A stretch of 6,577 bases of DNA from Gammaproteobacteria bacterium (lineage in GTDB: Bacteria > Pseudomonadota > Gammaproteobacteria > SZUA-229): contig DRLE01000078.1 in the NCBI GenBank assembly GCA_011051475.1, positions 1 to 6,577 on the forward strand. The letters run 5' to 3'. The translations under genes were made by a program, and so were the position numbers. Of the stretch, positions 1 to 5,976 are shown piece after piece; position 1 is the first letter of the stretch; every line of letters starts with the position of its first letter. Below the pieces are notes generated by a model. That model worked only from the letters and a program-made list of their open reading frames with translations. It had not been told where the DNA came from and did no database searches.

Positions 1-2394
1 ATTGGTGTGCTGCGGGCGAAGTATGATGCCGATATTCTGGCTACGCTGTTTGACAAGACCAAGGGCATGGTCGGGCGCGGCTCCTTTGCCCTGCTGCTCG
101 ATGAAAACCAGCTGCGTCTGCTGCATGGACGCCGCAGCGATCTGCGATACACCCTGGCCAGCAAGCTGGACAAGGCAACGCTGGCGCGGCTGAAAAAAGA
201 AAAACGTATCCCGCAGCTGGCGCAGGGACAGTTTGCCGAAAGCGAAGAATGGAGACGGAAAATCAGGCGCGCCAATGTTGCCAGTCCCATTGTCGAGACC
301 CAGTTCTACGGACTGGGTACCGCGCTGTATTCCGCTGCCGTGGTCAAGCTGGACTCGGCGCCGTGGACCATTATTATTTCCCAGCCCCAGGATGTCTTTC
401 TTGAGCCGGTGGTGGCACAGACCAGGAACGCCATTTTCCTGCTGGCCATTATTGTCTTCGTGGTTATCGTCATTGTTATGCTGGCAACCCAGTTGCTGCT
501 GGGGCCGGTCAGGCGCCTGACCGATGTGGTCAAGCATATTGCGGAAGGTGATTTCAGTGTGCGCGCCAATGTCGAGGCCGATGATGAAATCGGCAACCTG
601 GCCAAGGCCTTTAACGATATGGCGGAGAATATCAGCGAGTTGATTGTTCATCTTGAGAAAGAAGTGAACAGCCACAAGTTGACTGCGGAAAGGCTCAACA
701 AGCTGTCCCAGGCGATCGAGCAGAGCCCGGTATCGGTCATGATTACCGATCTCGATGGAAAAATCGAATACGTCAACCAGCAGCTGTGCCAGATCAGTGG
801 TTATACCGAGGAAGAACTTATCGGGCAGAATCCGCGCATCTTCAAATCGGGCGATACCCCTTCCATACAGTTCGTCAACCTCTGGCACGCGATTACTTCC
901 GGCCAGTCATGGACCGGTGAGCTGAAAAACCGGACCCGGTCCGGCCATCTTTACTGGGAGAATGTAACGGTATCGCCGATTCGCAATGCCGAAGGTGAAA
1001 TTACCAACTATCTGGCGATCAAGGAGGACATTTCACTGCGCAAGGAATACGAAGACCGTCTCCTGCATGAGGCTACCATCGACAAGCTCACCAACCTGCC
1101 GAACCGCACCCTGGCCTATGACCGTGTGGAGCAGGCCATCGTCAAGGCGCGCAAGGAATACAGGCATGTGGCGCTGCTGTATATGGACTTCGATCACTTC
1201 AAGAACATCAATGATACCCTCGGTCATGAGGCCGGTGACCAGTTCCTCTGCTATATGGCGGGGCGTATCAAGGCCTGTGTGCGTGATGTGGACACCGTGG
1301 CGCGCCTGGGCGGTGACGAGTTCCTTATTATGCTGGTGGAAACCGATAACGAAAATGGCGGCGGCTACGACAACTTCGAGCTTGTGGTGCGACAGAAAAC
1401 CGAGGATATCCTGCAAAAGGTGGCCGAGCCCTGCGTGATTCAGGATATGGAATTTGCGGTAACCGCCAGCCTGGGCATTGCCATTTTCCCGCAGGACGGT
1501 GATGACCCGCATATCCTGTTGCGCAATGCCGATACCGCCATGTATCGCAGCAAGCGCAAGGGTCGCAATACCTATGAAATCTTCACCCCGGAAATGGGTG
1601 ACGTGGTAATGAAGCGGGTTGAGATTGACAACAAGCTGCGCCGCGCACTGGAGAACGGCGACTTCTACCTTAACTACCAGGCGCTGATGGATGCGCGCAG
1701 CGAGAAGATTCTGGGTGCCGAGGCGCTTATCCGCTGGAATGATGATGTGCTGGGTGAAATCTCGCCGGAAGAGTTCGTGCCCCTGGCCGAGGAAAGCGGC
1801 CTGATCGTGGATATCGGCAACTGGGTTATCGATACGGCGCTGGCCAATGTCAAGACCTGGCGGCAGCTGCCCGGCTGTGAGGATATGTTCATTGCCATCA
1901 ACCTGTCCAGCCGGCAGTTCCGTGGCAAGGACATGGTAAAAACCATTGCCGATTTCCTGCAGAAGCATGATCTGCCCGGTGACTGCCTCGAGCTGGAAAT
2001 AACCGAGCGCCTGCTGATGAAAGACGTGCCCCATGTCATCGGCATACTGAACAGTTTCAAGGCGATGAATATACGCCTGTCTATCGATGACTTTGGTACC
2101 GGCTATTCTTCGTTGAGCTACCTCAAGCGCTTCCCCTTCGATGTCCTGAAAATCGACAAGGCCTTTATTTCCGACATTGGCAGGGACCCGGATGATACCG
2201 CTTTATGCGAGGCGATTATTGCCATGGCGCACAGCCTGGGCCTGAGTATTATCGGTGAAGGGGTTGAGAACCAGCTGCAGTTTGATTTTCTGCGGGTGCG
2301 AGAAGTTGAGATTATCCAGGGCTATTTTGTCAACCGGCCGCTGGACTTCGATGATTTCAGCCGTTTTCTTGGCACCAGGCGCAGCGACGGATAA
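1..2394 (+). CDS. Membrane sensor GGDEF/EAL cyclic-di-GMP protein (dCache-HAMP-PAS-GGDEF-EAL), 5' truncated
   Basis: The protein likely makes and/or degrades the second messenger cyclic-di-GMP at the inner membrane. The frame is open from base 1, so the true start lies outside the window. The GTG at 7 is internal and is used here as residue 1. Domains: end of a periplasmic dCache-like sensor (1-135), TM helix (about 141-165), HAMP (163-212, with 'DEIGNL'), PAS (234-345), GGDEF (355-528) and EAL (535-790). The GGDEF motif is intact at 435-439. An RxxD inhibitory site (R426-D429) sits five residues before it, and the metal-binding 'MDFD' is at 393-396. The EAL domain keeps E572-A573-L574 with R576, N632, E664, the D694-D695 pair in 'DDFGTGYSS', K715, 'EGVE' (751-754) and Q771. 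From family knowledge both domains look catalytically competent; which activity dominates cannot be read from sequence. An acidic, glycine-rich loop (445-457) follows the GGDEF motif. The 3' end overlaps the convergent metallopeptidase gene. Confidence 0.96.
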   Translation: MGVLRAKYDADILATLFDKTKGMVGRGSFALLLDENQLRLLHGRRSDLRYTLASKLDKATLARLKKEKRIPQLAQGQFAESEEWRRKIRRANVASPIVETQFYGLGTALYSAAVVKLDSAPWTIIISQPQDVFLEPVVAQTRNAIFLLAIIVFVVIVIVMLATQLLLGPVRRLTDVVKHIAEGDFSVRANVEADDEIGNLAKAFNDMAENISELIVHLEKEVNSHKLTAERLNKLSQAIEQSPVSVMITDLDGKIEYVNQQLCQISGYTEEELIGQNPRIFKSGDTPSIQFVNLWHAITSGQSWTGELKNRTRSGHLYWENVTVSPIRNAEGEITNYLAIKEDISLRKEYEDRLLHEATIDKLTNLPNRTLAYDRVEQAIVKARKEYRHVALLYMDFDHFKNINDTLGHEAGDQFLCYMAGRIKACVRDVDTVARLGGDEFLIMLVETDNENGGGYDNFELVVRQKTEDILQKVAEPCVIQDMEFAVTASLGIAIFPQDGDDPHILLRNADTAMYRSKRKGRNTYEIFTPEMGDVVMKRVEIDNKLRRALENGDFYLNYQALMDARSEKILGAEALIRWNDDVLGEISPEEFVPLAEESGLIVDIGNWVIDTALANVKTWRQLPGCEDMFIAINLSSRQFRGKDMVKTIADFLQKHDLPGDCLELEITERLLMKDVPHVIGILNSFKAMNIRLSIDDFGTGYSSLSYLKRFPFDVLKIDKAFISDIGRDPDDTALCEAIIAMAHSLGLSIIGEGVENQLQFDFLRVREVEIIQGYFVNRPLDFDDFSRFLGTRRSDG

Positions 2395-3649
2395 GTCTTG
2401 CTGTCAGAAGCAGGCTGAGCAGTAGCAGTCCCGCCGGCGACATCGCGCCCAGTATCCGCTCTTTCAGGCTGCGGGATTCTACCGTGCCGCTTTCCTGCGG
2501 AGGCGTCGCCTTGCTTTGCGGCTTGGCGTAGTTGCCCTCTGCAGAAAAATTAACGGTAACGGTATCTCCGGTGGTTATGGAGATAACAATATCATTGCCA
2601 CCTTCATCATGATAGGTGACCGGGTTTATCGGGTGCGGCGAGCGAAACGAAAGGTCATTGATGGAATAGGCGTAGGGCCCTACGCTGGAGCCGCCATTAA
2701 ACAGCGTGTTAATCGAATTGGCGTGCAGGGTGTAGTTGCCGGCCGGCAGGTACAGTTTGTAAAAACCGGTGCCCTCGGCCAGATAGTCCGACACAATGCT
2801 GTAAACGCTGCCGTCCCTGAGATCTTCTACCCAGATATTGGCACCGAGCAGCGGTGTACCGTCGGTTTTCAGAAATACGCCCTCCAATACGCCATAACGG
2901 CCAAGCAGGCTGCCTCTCGGGTAGAGGGCTGAAATGGCGATAATGTCATCACTGTGCAGGCTTTCCGTATTGCGACAGATAAAGGGATACATCAAAGGGT
3001 AGTTGTCCGGGGGACTGCTGCGGCAGACCTCGGGCAGGCCGGAGTCGCTTTCACGGTTATCGATATTGCCCTGGCTGTGATCAAGGCCGAGGAAATGGCC
3101 GATTTCATGCGCGACCAGCAGTTTCAGTTCGGTATTGCTCAGGTTCAGGTTTTTGCCATTGATAACCGCGTAACCTTCCGAGAAGTAGCTGCTGCCCTGC
3201 GTCAGAATGGAAGCGGCAAAACCGATGGTGCTGTTGCTCTGGCCCTGACCCAGGTAGGCGTCGATAATTTCACCATTACTGTCATAGACAAGGGGGTTCA
3301 GATTGTCATTGTCGTTATAGTCGGGCAGATCAAGATTGGGCAGATAGCTCTGGAAGTTACTGATATTGATATCGATATTTTGCAGCGTATTCTGTTCCAG
3401 CTGCAGGTTCACCGTGGCGCTGTCCACCGTGTTCCACAGAGCAAAGGCCTGGTTGACGAGGGCATCGGCCGTTGCATTACTCATGGCGCCGAGGCTGCCG
3501 CCTTCGACATTGATAATAATATTGGGGTTCTGGTAGGTGACCGGCGTATGCCCGTCCGTGCCTTCCAGAACCAGGGGGCCGCCCGCCATGGCCGGGGCTG
3601 ACCCTGCGAGCAGGCAGGGCAGGCTTATGATTTTTATCAGCCTGTTCAT
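2357..3649 (-). CDS. Secreted matrixin-like zinc metallopeptidase with Ig-like domain and C-terminal hydrophobic tail
   Basis: This is a 430-residue predicted exported endopeptidase. Residues 1-22 form a Sec signal peptide ending 'APAMA', with predicted cleavage before GG. The metzincin zinc site HExxHxxGxxH is complete at 181-191 (HEIGHFLGLDH), with E182 as the expected catalytic base. A Met-turn candidate is M220 in 'YPLMYP', followed by the matrixin-like 'LHSDDIIAISALYP' (231-244). C209 and C225 flank the Met-turn and could form a disulphide. Residues 107-130 are Asp/Asn-rich and may bind calcium. Residues 253-315 resemble a carboxypeptidase-regulatory/transthyretin-like beta domain ('GTGFYKLYLPAGNYTL'). 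A hydrophobic stretch (404-420) followed by RR suggests a C-terminal membrane anchor or sorting tail. The ATG overlaps the upstream stop codon as ATGA. An AGGAG lies 15 nt upstream (3665-3669), which is far for a ribosome site, so translational coupling is likely. Substrate is unknown. Confidence 0.9.
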   Translation of the reverse strand: MNRLIKIISLPCLLAGSAPAMAGGPLVLEGTDGHTPVTYQNPNIIINVEGGSLGAMSNATADALVNQAFALWNTVDSATVNLQLEQNTLQNIDINISNFQSYLPNLDLPDYNDNDNLNPLVYDSNGEIIDAYLGQGQSNSTIGFAASILTQGSSYFSEGYAVINGKNLNLSNTELKLLVAHEIGHFLGLDHSQGNIDNRESDSGLPEVCRSSPPDNYPLMYPFICRNTESLHSDDIIAISALYPRGSLLGRYGVLEGVFLKTDGTPLLGANIWVEDLRDGSVYSIVSDYLAEGTGFYKLYLPAGNYTLHANSINTLFNGGSSVGPYAYSINDLSFRSPHPINPVTYHDEGGNDIVISITTGDTVTVNFSAEGNYAKPQSKATPPQESGTVESRSLKERILGAMSPAGLLLLSLLLTARLIRRCAWCQENG

Positions 3650-4287
3650 GGTATGGCGTTGTAGCTCCTGACGGCATCAAGAAAATCACGCAGCTGCGCC
3701 CGGTCGGGTCGTCCCGCCTCTGTCGCCAGTGACAGTTGCTGGCTGCGTCCGGAACGCGGGTGAGTGATATTGTCATGGCCATGCCTGCGGCTCTGTGAGG
3801 GCCTGTACACCGGTGCTTCGGCCGTCTCGGCGGGCGCCAGGCGGCTGCCGTTGCCAATGATCCGCTCGCCATTGCGCTGCGTTACCGCAAAGCTGCCCTG
3901 GTGCAGCCCCAGGGGACTGCAGAATCCCAGCTGCGACGGCTTTGGCAGGAATACCACGTACTGTTTGTCGGGAACGAAAACGGGAATGCCGTGTACCATC
4001 AGGCGCTGGCGGCTGCCGGGCAGGCTGCCGCCGAGCTGCTTGATAGTGTGTGTTTTTCCCTCAGCGCCATTGACCTGCCCCTTGACCAGCTCCAGCACCC
4101 TGAACTGTGTGAAAGTCACGATCTGTCTGCTGACGGGGTCCTTGCGAACCTCGTTACTGATGACTTCCCCGTAGAAGATAAGGTCGGCGCGTGATGACAC
4201 CTGCTCCAGTGACAATGGCAGCAGGCTGGTGGCGCCCGCTGGCAGTGAGGTAGTCAGCAGGAAAAAGAAGAACAGCAATGGCTTCAT
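3646..4287 (-). CDS. Exported protein of unknown function, operon partner of the matrixin-like peptidase
   Basis: This is a 213-residue protein starting at the ATG at 4287. That start gives a clean signal peptide (MKPLLFFFFLL..., predicted cleavage after 'PAGA', residue 19). A TTG at 4314 would add nine residues before it and spoil the signal, so it is less likely. No strong Shine-Dalgarno is visible for either. The mature core (about 33-145) looks beta-rich: 'ADLIFYGEV', 'FTQFRVLELVKG', 'LGGSLPG', 'VHGIPVFVPDKQYVVFL' and 'LGLHQGSFAV'. From memory, uncharacterised exported proteins with this pattern are often encoded beside matrixin-type peptidases; I cannot verify this here. The C-terminal third (150-198) is low in hydrophobics, rich in Arg, Ser and His ('SRRHGHDNITH'), and probably flexible. 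The mature protein has one cysteine (C123). The gene overlaps the peptidase gene by 4 nt, so co-expression is expected. Possible roles include inhibitor, chaperone or co-secreted factor; none is shown. Confidence 0.85.
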   Translation of the reverse strand: MKPLLFFFFLLTTSLPAGATSLLPLSLEQVSSRADLIFYGEVISNEVRKDPVSRQIVTFTQFRVLELVKGQVNGAEGKTHTIKQLGGSLPGSRQRLMVHGIPVFVPDKQYVVFLPKPSQLGFCSPLGLHQGSFAVTQRNGERIIGNGSRLAPAETAEAPVYRPSQSRRHGHDNITHPRSGRSQQLSLATEAGRPDRAQLRDFLDAVRSYNAIP

Positions 4288-4306
4288 AGAATGACAGGTA
4301 TCGGTC

Positions 4307-4324
4307 AGGCACAATATTGTACCT
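4307..4324. promoter_or_regulatory. 18-bp dyad, candidate operator upstream of the exported-protein gene
   Basis: AGGCACAATATTGTACCT is self-complementary at 16 of 18 positions, with a perfect 10-bp core ACAATATTGT at 4311-4320. It sits just downstream of the candidate -10 and overlaps or abuts the predicted transcription start, a usual place for a repressor site. With no loop it is a poor RNA hairpin, which favours a protein-binding site. No regulator is identified. Confidence 0.4.
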
Positions 4325-4335
4325 AGTATAGCGGT

Positions 4336-4363
4336 ATTATATGAGTAAAATCACCTGTTTACA
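4336..4363 (-). promoter_or_regulatory. Candidate sigma70 promoter for the exported-protein/metallopeptidase operon
   Basis: On the minus strand a perfect TATAAT lies at 4341-4336, with TGTAAA (three of six matches to TTGACA) 16 nt upstream at 4363-4358. The -35 overlaps the deformylase stop codon. The predicted start near 4329 leaves a leader of about 40 nt before the ATG at 4287. A second -10-like TATACT lies at 4330-4325. This is inferred from consensus only. Confidence 0.4.
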
Positions 4364-4901
4364 GACAGTCGGTAGAATTTAACTGGCCGGATTGCAGTAA
4401 TTCATCGGTAAAACCGAATTTCAGGGGGTGGCACAGGCGGTGGGTGTAGATAATGCCGTCAAGGTGGTCGCACTCGTGCTGTACCACGCGGGCGTGAAAG
4501 CCTTCGGCTTCTTCCTCGATAGGTTGGCCTGACGGATCAAAGCCGGTATAACGGATATGACGATGGCGTGAGACCAGGCCGCGCATGCCGGGAACACTGA
4601 GGCAGCCTTCCCAGCCGTTTTCCATTTCATCGCTCAGCGGCGTTATCTCCGGGTTTATCAGGATGGTTTGCGGTATGCCATTGCTGTCGGGATAGCGCGG
4701 GTTATGCTCGAAGCCGAAAATCACGATACGCAGTGAGGCGCCAACCTGTGGCGCGGCCAGGCCGACGCCTTCCTCGGCAGCCATGGTTTCGAACATGTCC
4801 TCGATCAGGTTATCGAGGTCGGGGTTGTCGAATTCGCTGACCCGGCTGGCTTTTTGCAGTAAAAGCGGGTCGCCAAGCCGTAATACGGGCAGTATGGCCA
4901 T
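4359..4901 (-). CDS. def: Peptide deformylase
   Basis: This is a 180-residue cytoplasmic metalloenzyme that removes the N-terminal formyl group from new proteins. All three family motifs are present: GVGLAAPQVG (45-54), EGCLSVPG (98-105) and QHECDHLDG (141-149). The expected metal ligands are C100, H142 and H146, the catalytic acid/base is E143, and Q52 is the conserved oxyanion glutamine. Length is normal for the family. The C-terminal part ('IYTHRLCHPLKFGFTDELL') and 'MRGLVSRHRHIRYTGFD' recall a Proteobacterial subgroup distinct from the copy usually found beside fmt. No fmt or dprA is adjacent, so this may be a second, paralogous deformylase; that is inference. The start at 4901 fits the normal N terminus ('MAILPVLRLGDPLL'). 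GGA about 7 nt upstream is only a weak ribosome site. The gene is transcribed divergently from the antitoxin-like gene at 5020. Confidence 0.96.
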   Translation of the reverse strand: MAILPVLRLGDPLLLQKASRVSEFDNPDLDNLIEDMFETMAAEEGVGLAAPQVGASLRIVIFGFEHNPRYPDSNGIPQTILINPEITPLSDEMENGWEGCLSVPGMRGLVSRHRHIRYTGFDPSGQPIEEEAEGFHARVVQHECDHLDGIIYTHRLCHPLKFGFTDELLQSGQLNSTDCL

Positions 4902-4945
4902 GATTTGTCCGTGACTTTCTGTGGTTATTCAAAAGGGGCAAATAT

Positions 4946-4959
4946 GCTAGAATTGTAGC
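4946..4959. promoter_or_regulatory. 14-bp dyad between divergent def and antitoxin-like genes
   Basis: GCTAGAATTGTAGC is self-complementary at 12 of 14 positions. It contains a -10-like hexamer on each strand: TAGAAT at 4948-4953 (plus) and TACAAT at 4957-4952 (minus). No convincing -35 pairs with either. In Xre-type antitoxin loci the antitoxin often binds a palindrome over its own promoter, so this is a candidate autoregulatory site. A short dyad like this can also arise by chance. Confidence 0.3.
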
Positions 4960-5019
4960 TGATTTTAACCCTATATCCGTGTAAGAAATAAAGTTAACAG
5001 CTTTGTTTTGCGAAAAACT

Positions 5020-5424
5020 ATGAAAGCGTTAAGTAAAGAGCAGGAACTGTTAAGAACCCAGAAAGTCATGAGCGCCCTTGATGAGTGGGGTCTGAGCGGC
5101 GAGCAGATTTTGTTTCTTCTTGATATGCCCAAAAGTGAAAGGGTGCGTCATCTGGCCCGGTACCGCAAGGATACGCCGTTCCCCGATGACGAAAACGTGC
5201 GTTCACGCGTAACCTATCTGCTGGGCATTATCGATGCCCTGCGTACCACCTATCCCCGCAATGTGCAGATGGGCGCCCGCTGGATGAAGCTGCCGCAGGT
5301 GCGCCTGAAAAACCGCGCGCCACTGCAGGCCATGCTGGAAGACGGTGAACAGGGCGTGGTTGCCGTGCTGTCAGAGCTTGACTGTGCCTATGCCTGGGAA
5401 CTGAGCGGTTCTCGTCTGAACTGA
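5020..5424 (+). CDS. Xre/MbcA/ParS-type antitoxin-like protein, orphan
   Basis: This is a 134-residue probable cytoplasmic DNA-binding protein. The N-terminal half is helical ('SALDEWGLSGEQILFLLDMP', 18-37) and matches the expected helix-turn-helix region of Xre-like antitoxins. The C-terminal part (86-127: 'ARWMKLPQVRLKNRAPLQAMLEDGEQGVVAVLSEL') follows the MbcA/ParS toxin-binding (DUF2384-like) pattern of an RW..P....... P...L..G...V...L layout. Members usually neutralise a RES-domain toxin and repress their own operon. No RES or other toxin gene lies on either side, so this is either an orphan or has another role. The ATG at 5020 was chosen; an in-frame TTG at 5008 would add four residues. 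Neither has a clear Shine-Dalgarno. A GCTA...TAGC dyad lies 61-74 nt upstream. The assignment rests on pattern recall, not a search. Confidence 0.75.
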   Translation: MKALSKEQELLRTQKVMSALDEWGLSGEQILFLLDMPKSERVRHLARYRKDTPFPDDENVRSRVTYLLGIIDALRTTYPRNVQMGARWMKLPQVRLKNRAPLQAMLEDGEQGVVAVLSELDCAYAWELSGSRLN

Positions 5425-5437
5425 TTGATTATTGGGT

Positions 5438-5471
5438 CGACGTCTCTCTGTTGTTCTGTCGGGGTTTTTTT
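5438..5471 (+). terminator. Weak candidate intrinsic terminator after the antitoxin-like gene
   Basis: CGAC at 5438-5441 can pair with GTCG at 5458-5461, followed by GGG and a run of seven T (5465-5471). The stem is only four to five pairs with a 16-nt loop, so termination by this hairpin alone is doubtful. The position, 14 nt after the stop codon, and the T run are right. The large inverted repeat just downstream could also contribute. Confidence 0.3.
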
Positions 5472-5472
5472 G

Positions 5473-5501
5473 AACCACAGAGGACATAGAGGTACACAGA
5501 G
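5473..5501 (+). repeat. 29-nt inverted repeat, left arm
   Basis: This arm begins AACCACAGAGGACATAGAGG and matches the reverse complement of 5588-5616 at 28 of 29 positions. The single difference (T5487 against G5602) would be a G-U pair in RNA, so a transcript could pair along the full arm. The arm is built from three loose 9-mers sharing AGAG (CCACAGAGG, ACATAGAGG, TACACAGAG). From memory, similar 'ACCACAGAGGACACAGAGG' repeats are scattered between genes in many environmental bacteria. Confidence 0.85.
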
Positions 5502-5587
5502 TAAGACCTTGCTGTTTTTCTCCTCAGGTTGACGGCTCTACATCTATTCTTGCGTGTTCATATACGCTAAAAACAAAAAAAGCTTTT

Positions 5588-5616
5588 CTCTGTGTACCTC
5601 TGTGTCCTCTGTGGTT
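5588..5616 (-). repeat. 29-nt inverted repeat, right arm
   Basis: This is the inverted partner of 5473-5501, separated from it by 86 nt. It lies 12 nt beyond the stop of the minus-strand 106-residue gene. Read on the minus strand it starts AACCACAGAGGACACAGAGG. Together the arms span 144 nt and fill most of the convergent intergenic gap. The spacer holds a small GCGT/ACGC stem (5552-5567) and AAAAGCTTTT (5578-5587). No coding frame is evident, and no clear target-site duplication is seen outside the arms. Confidence 0.85.
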
Positions 5617-5628
5617 AAGGCTTTTTCC

Positions 5629-5949
5629 CTACCCCAGCCTGATATTGCCAAACGGACTCTGCGTCTGAATATTCACCACAATGGTTTCCTCCAGCGGCAG
5701 TTCGTTGGCATCGATATGCGGCTTTAGCTGCTCGCAGATCTGCAGTATGGTCAGCATGCCCTGGCGGTTGGCGTCATTTTCATCCAGTTTGTTGATTTCA
5801 GCGGTCAATGTCTGAATAAAGCTCTGAAAGGCTTCGGTTTGCTGTGGCAGGTTCAGAACCCGGAACTCGGGACGGAATTTCAGGTGCAGCTCGCGACTGC
5901 CATTATCATTATCAAGTACGCCGATTGAAAGCGGGCCGCTTATTTCCAT
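5629..5949 (-). CDS. Small acidic protein of unknown function downstream of djlA
   Basis: This is a 106-residue protein I do not recognise. It has no signal peptide and no membrane segment, so it is probably cytoplasmic. It is acidic (15 Asp/Glu against 8 Lys/Arg). The N-terminal third looks like beta strands ('LSIGVLDND', 'ELHLKFRPEFRVLNL', 20-34). Residues 35-79 look like two amphipathic helices joined by 'DENDANRQ', and a final strand-like stretch (88-96, 'ETIVVNIQT') follows. One cysteine (C72) is present. It starts 27 nt after the djlA stop on the same strand, so co-transcription is likely. AGAG seven to ten nt before the ATG is a weak ribosome site. Its position suggests a link to the DjlA co-chaperone, but that is inference. 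The stop codon lies 12 nt from the right arm of the 29-nt inverted repeat. Confidence 0.8.
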   Translation of the reverse strand: MEISGPLSIGVLDNDNGSRELHLKFRPEFRVLNLPQQTEAFQSFIQTLTAEINKLDENDANRQGMLTILQICEQLKPHIDANELPLEETIVVNIQTQSPFGNIRLG

Positions 5950-5976
5950 GGTTTTTCTCTGCTGTTTCGGGTTTCT

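Noticed and set aside
679..1041. LOV photosensor in the PAS domain
   Set aside because: The position of the flavin-binding cysteine in the GxNCRFLQ motif reads GQNPRIFK here, with proline in place of cysteine.
1033..2034. 333-codon open frame on the minus strand
   Set aside because: It lies wholly inside the GGDEF/EAL gene, whose plus-strand protein has intact domain motifs. The minus-strand protein shows no recognisable domain.
2395..2450. Intrinsic terminator after the GGDEF/EAL gene
   Set aside because: No stem followed by a T run is visible, and the region is coding on the other strand.
2954..3601. 215-codon open frame on the plus strand
   Set aside because: It is the opposite strand of the metallopeptidase gene, which has a signal peptide and a complete zinc site.
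3584..3649. Lipoprotein signal in the metallopeptidase (C12)
   Set aside because: The residues before C12 ('ISLP') do not form a lipobox, and a standard AxA site ('AMA') follows at residue 22.
4288..4314. TTG start for the exported protein
   Set aside because: It would place nine polar residues before the hydrophobic signal core; the ATG at 4287 gives a normal signal peptide.
5008..5019. TTG start for the antitoxin-like protein
   Set aside because: It adds only four residues and has no better ribosome site than the ATG at 5020; it cannot be fully excluded.
5473..5616. CRISPR array, because the repeat is 29 nt long
   Set aside because: There are only two copies, in opposite orientation and 86 nt apart, with no cas genes. 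CRISPR repeats are direct.
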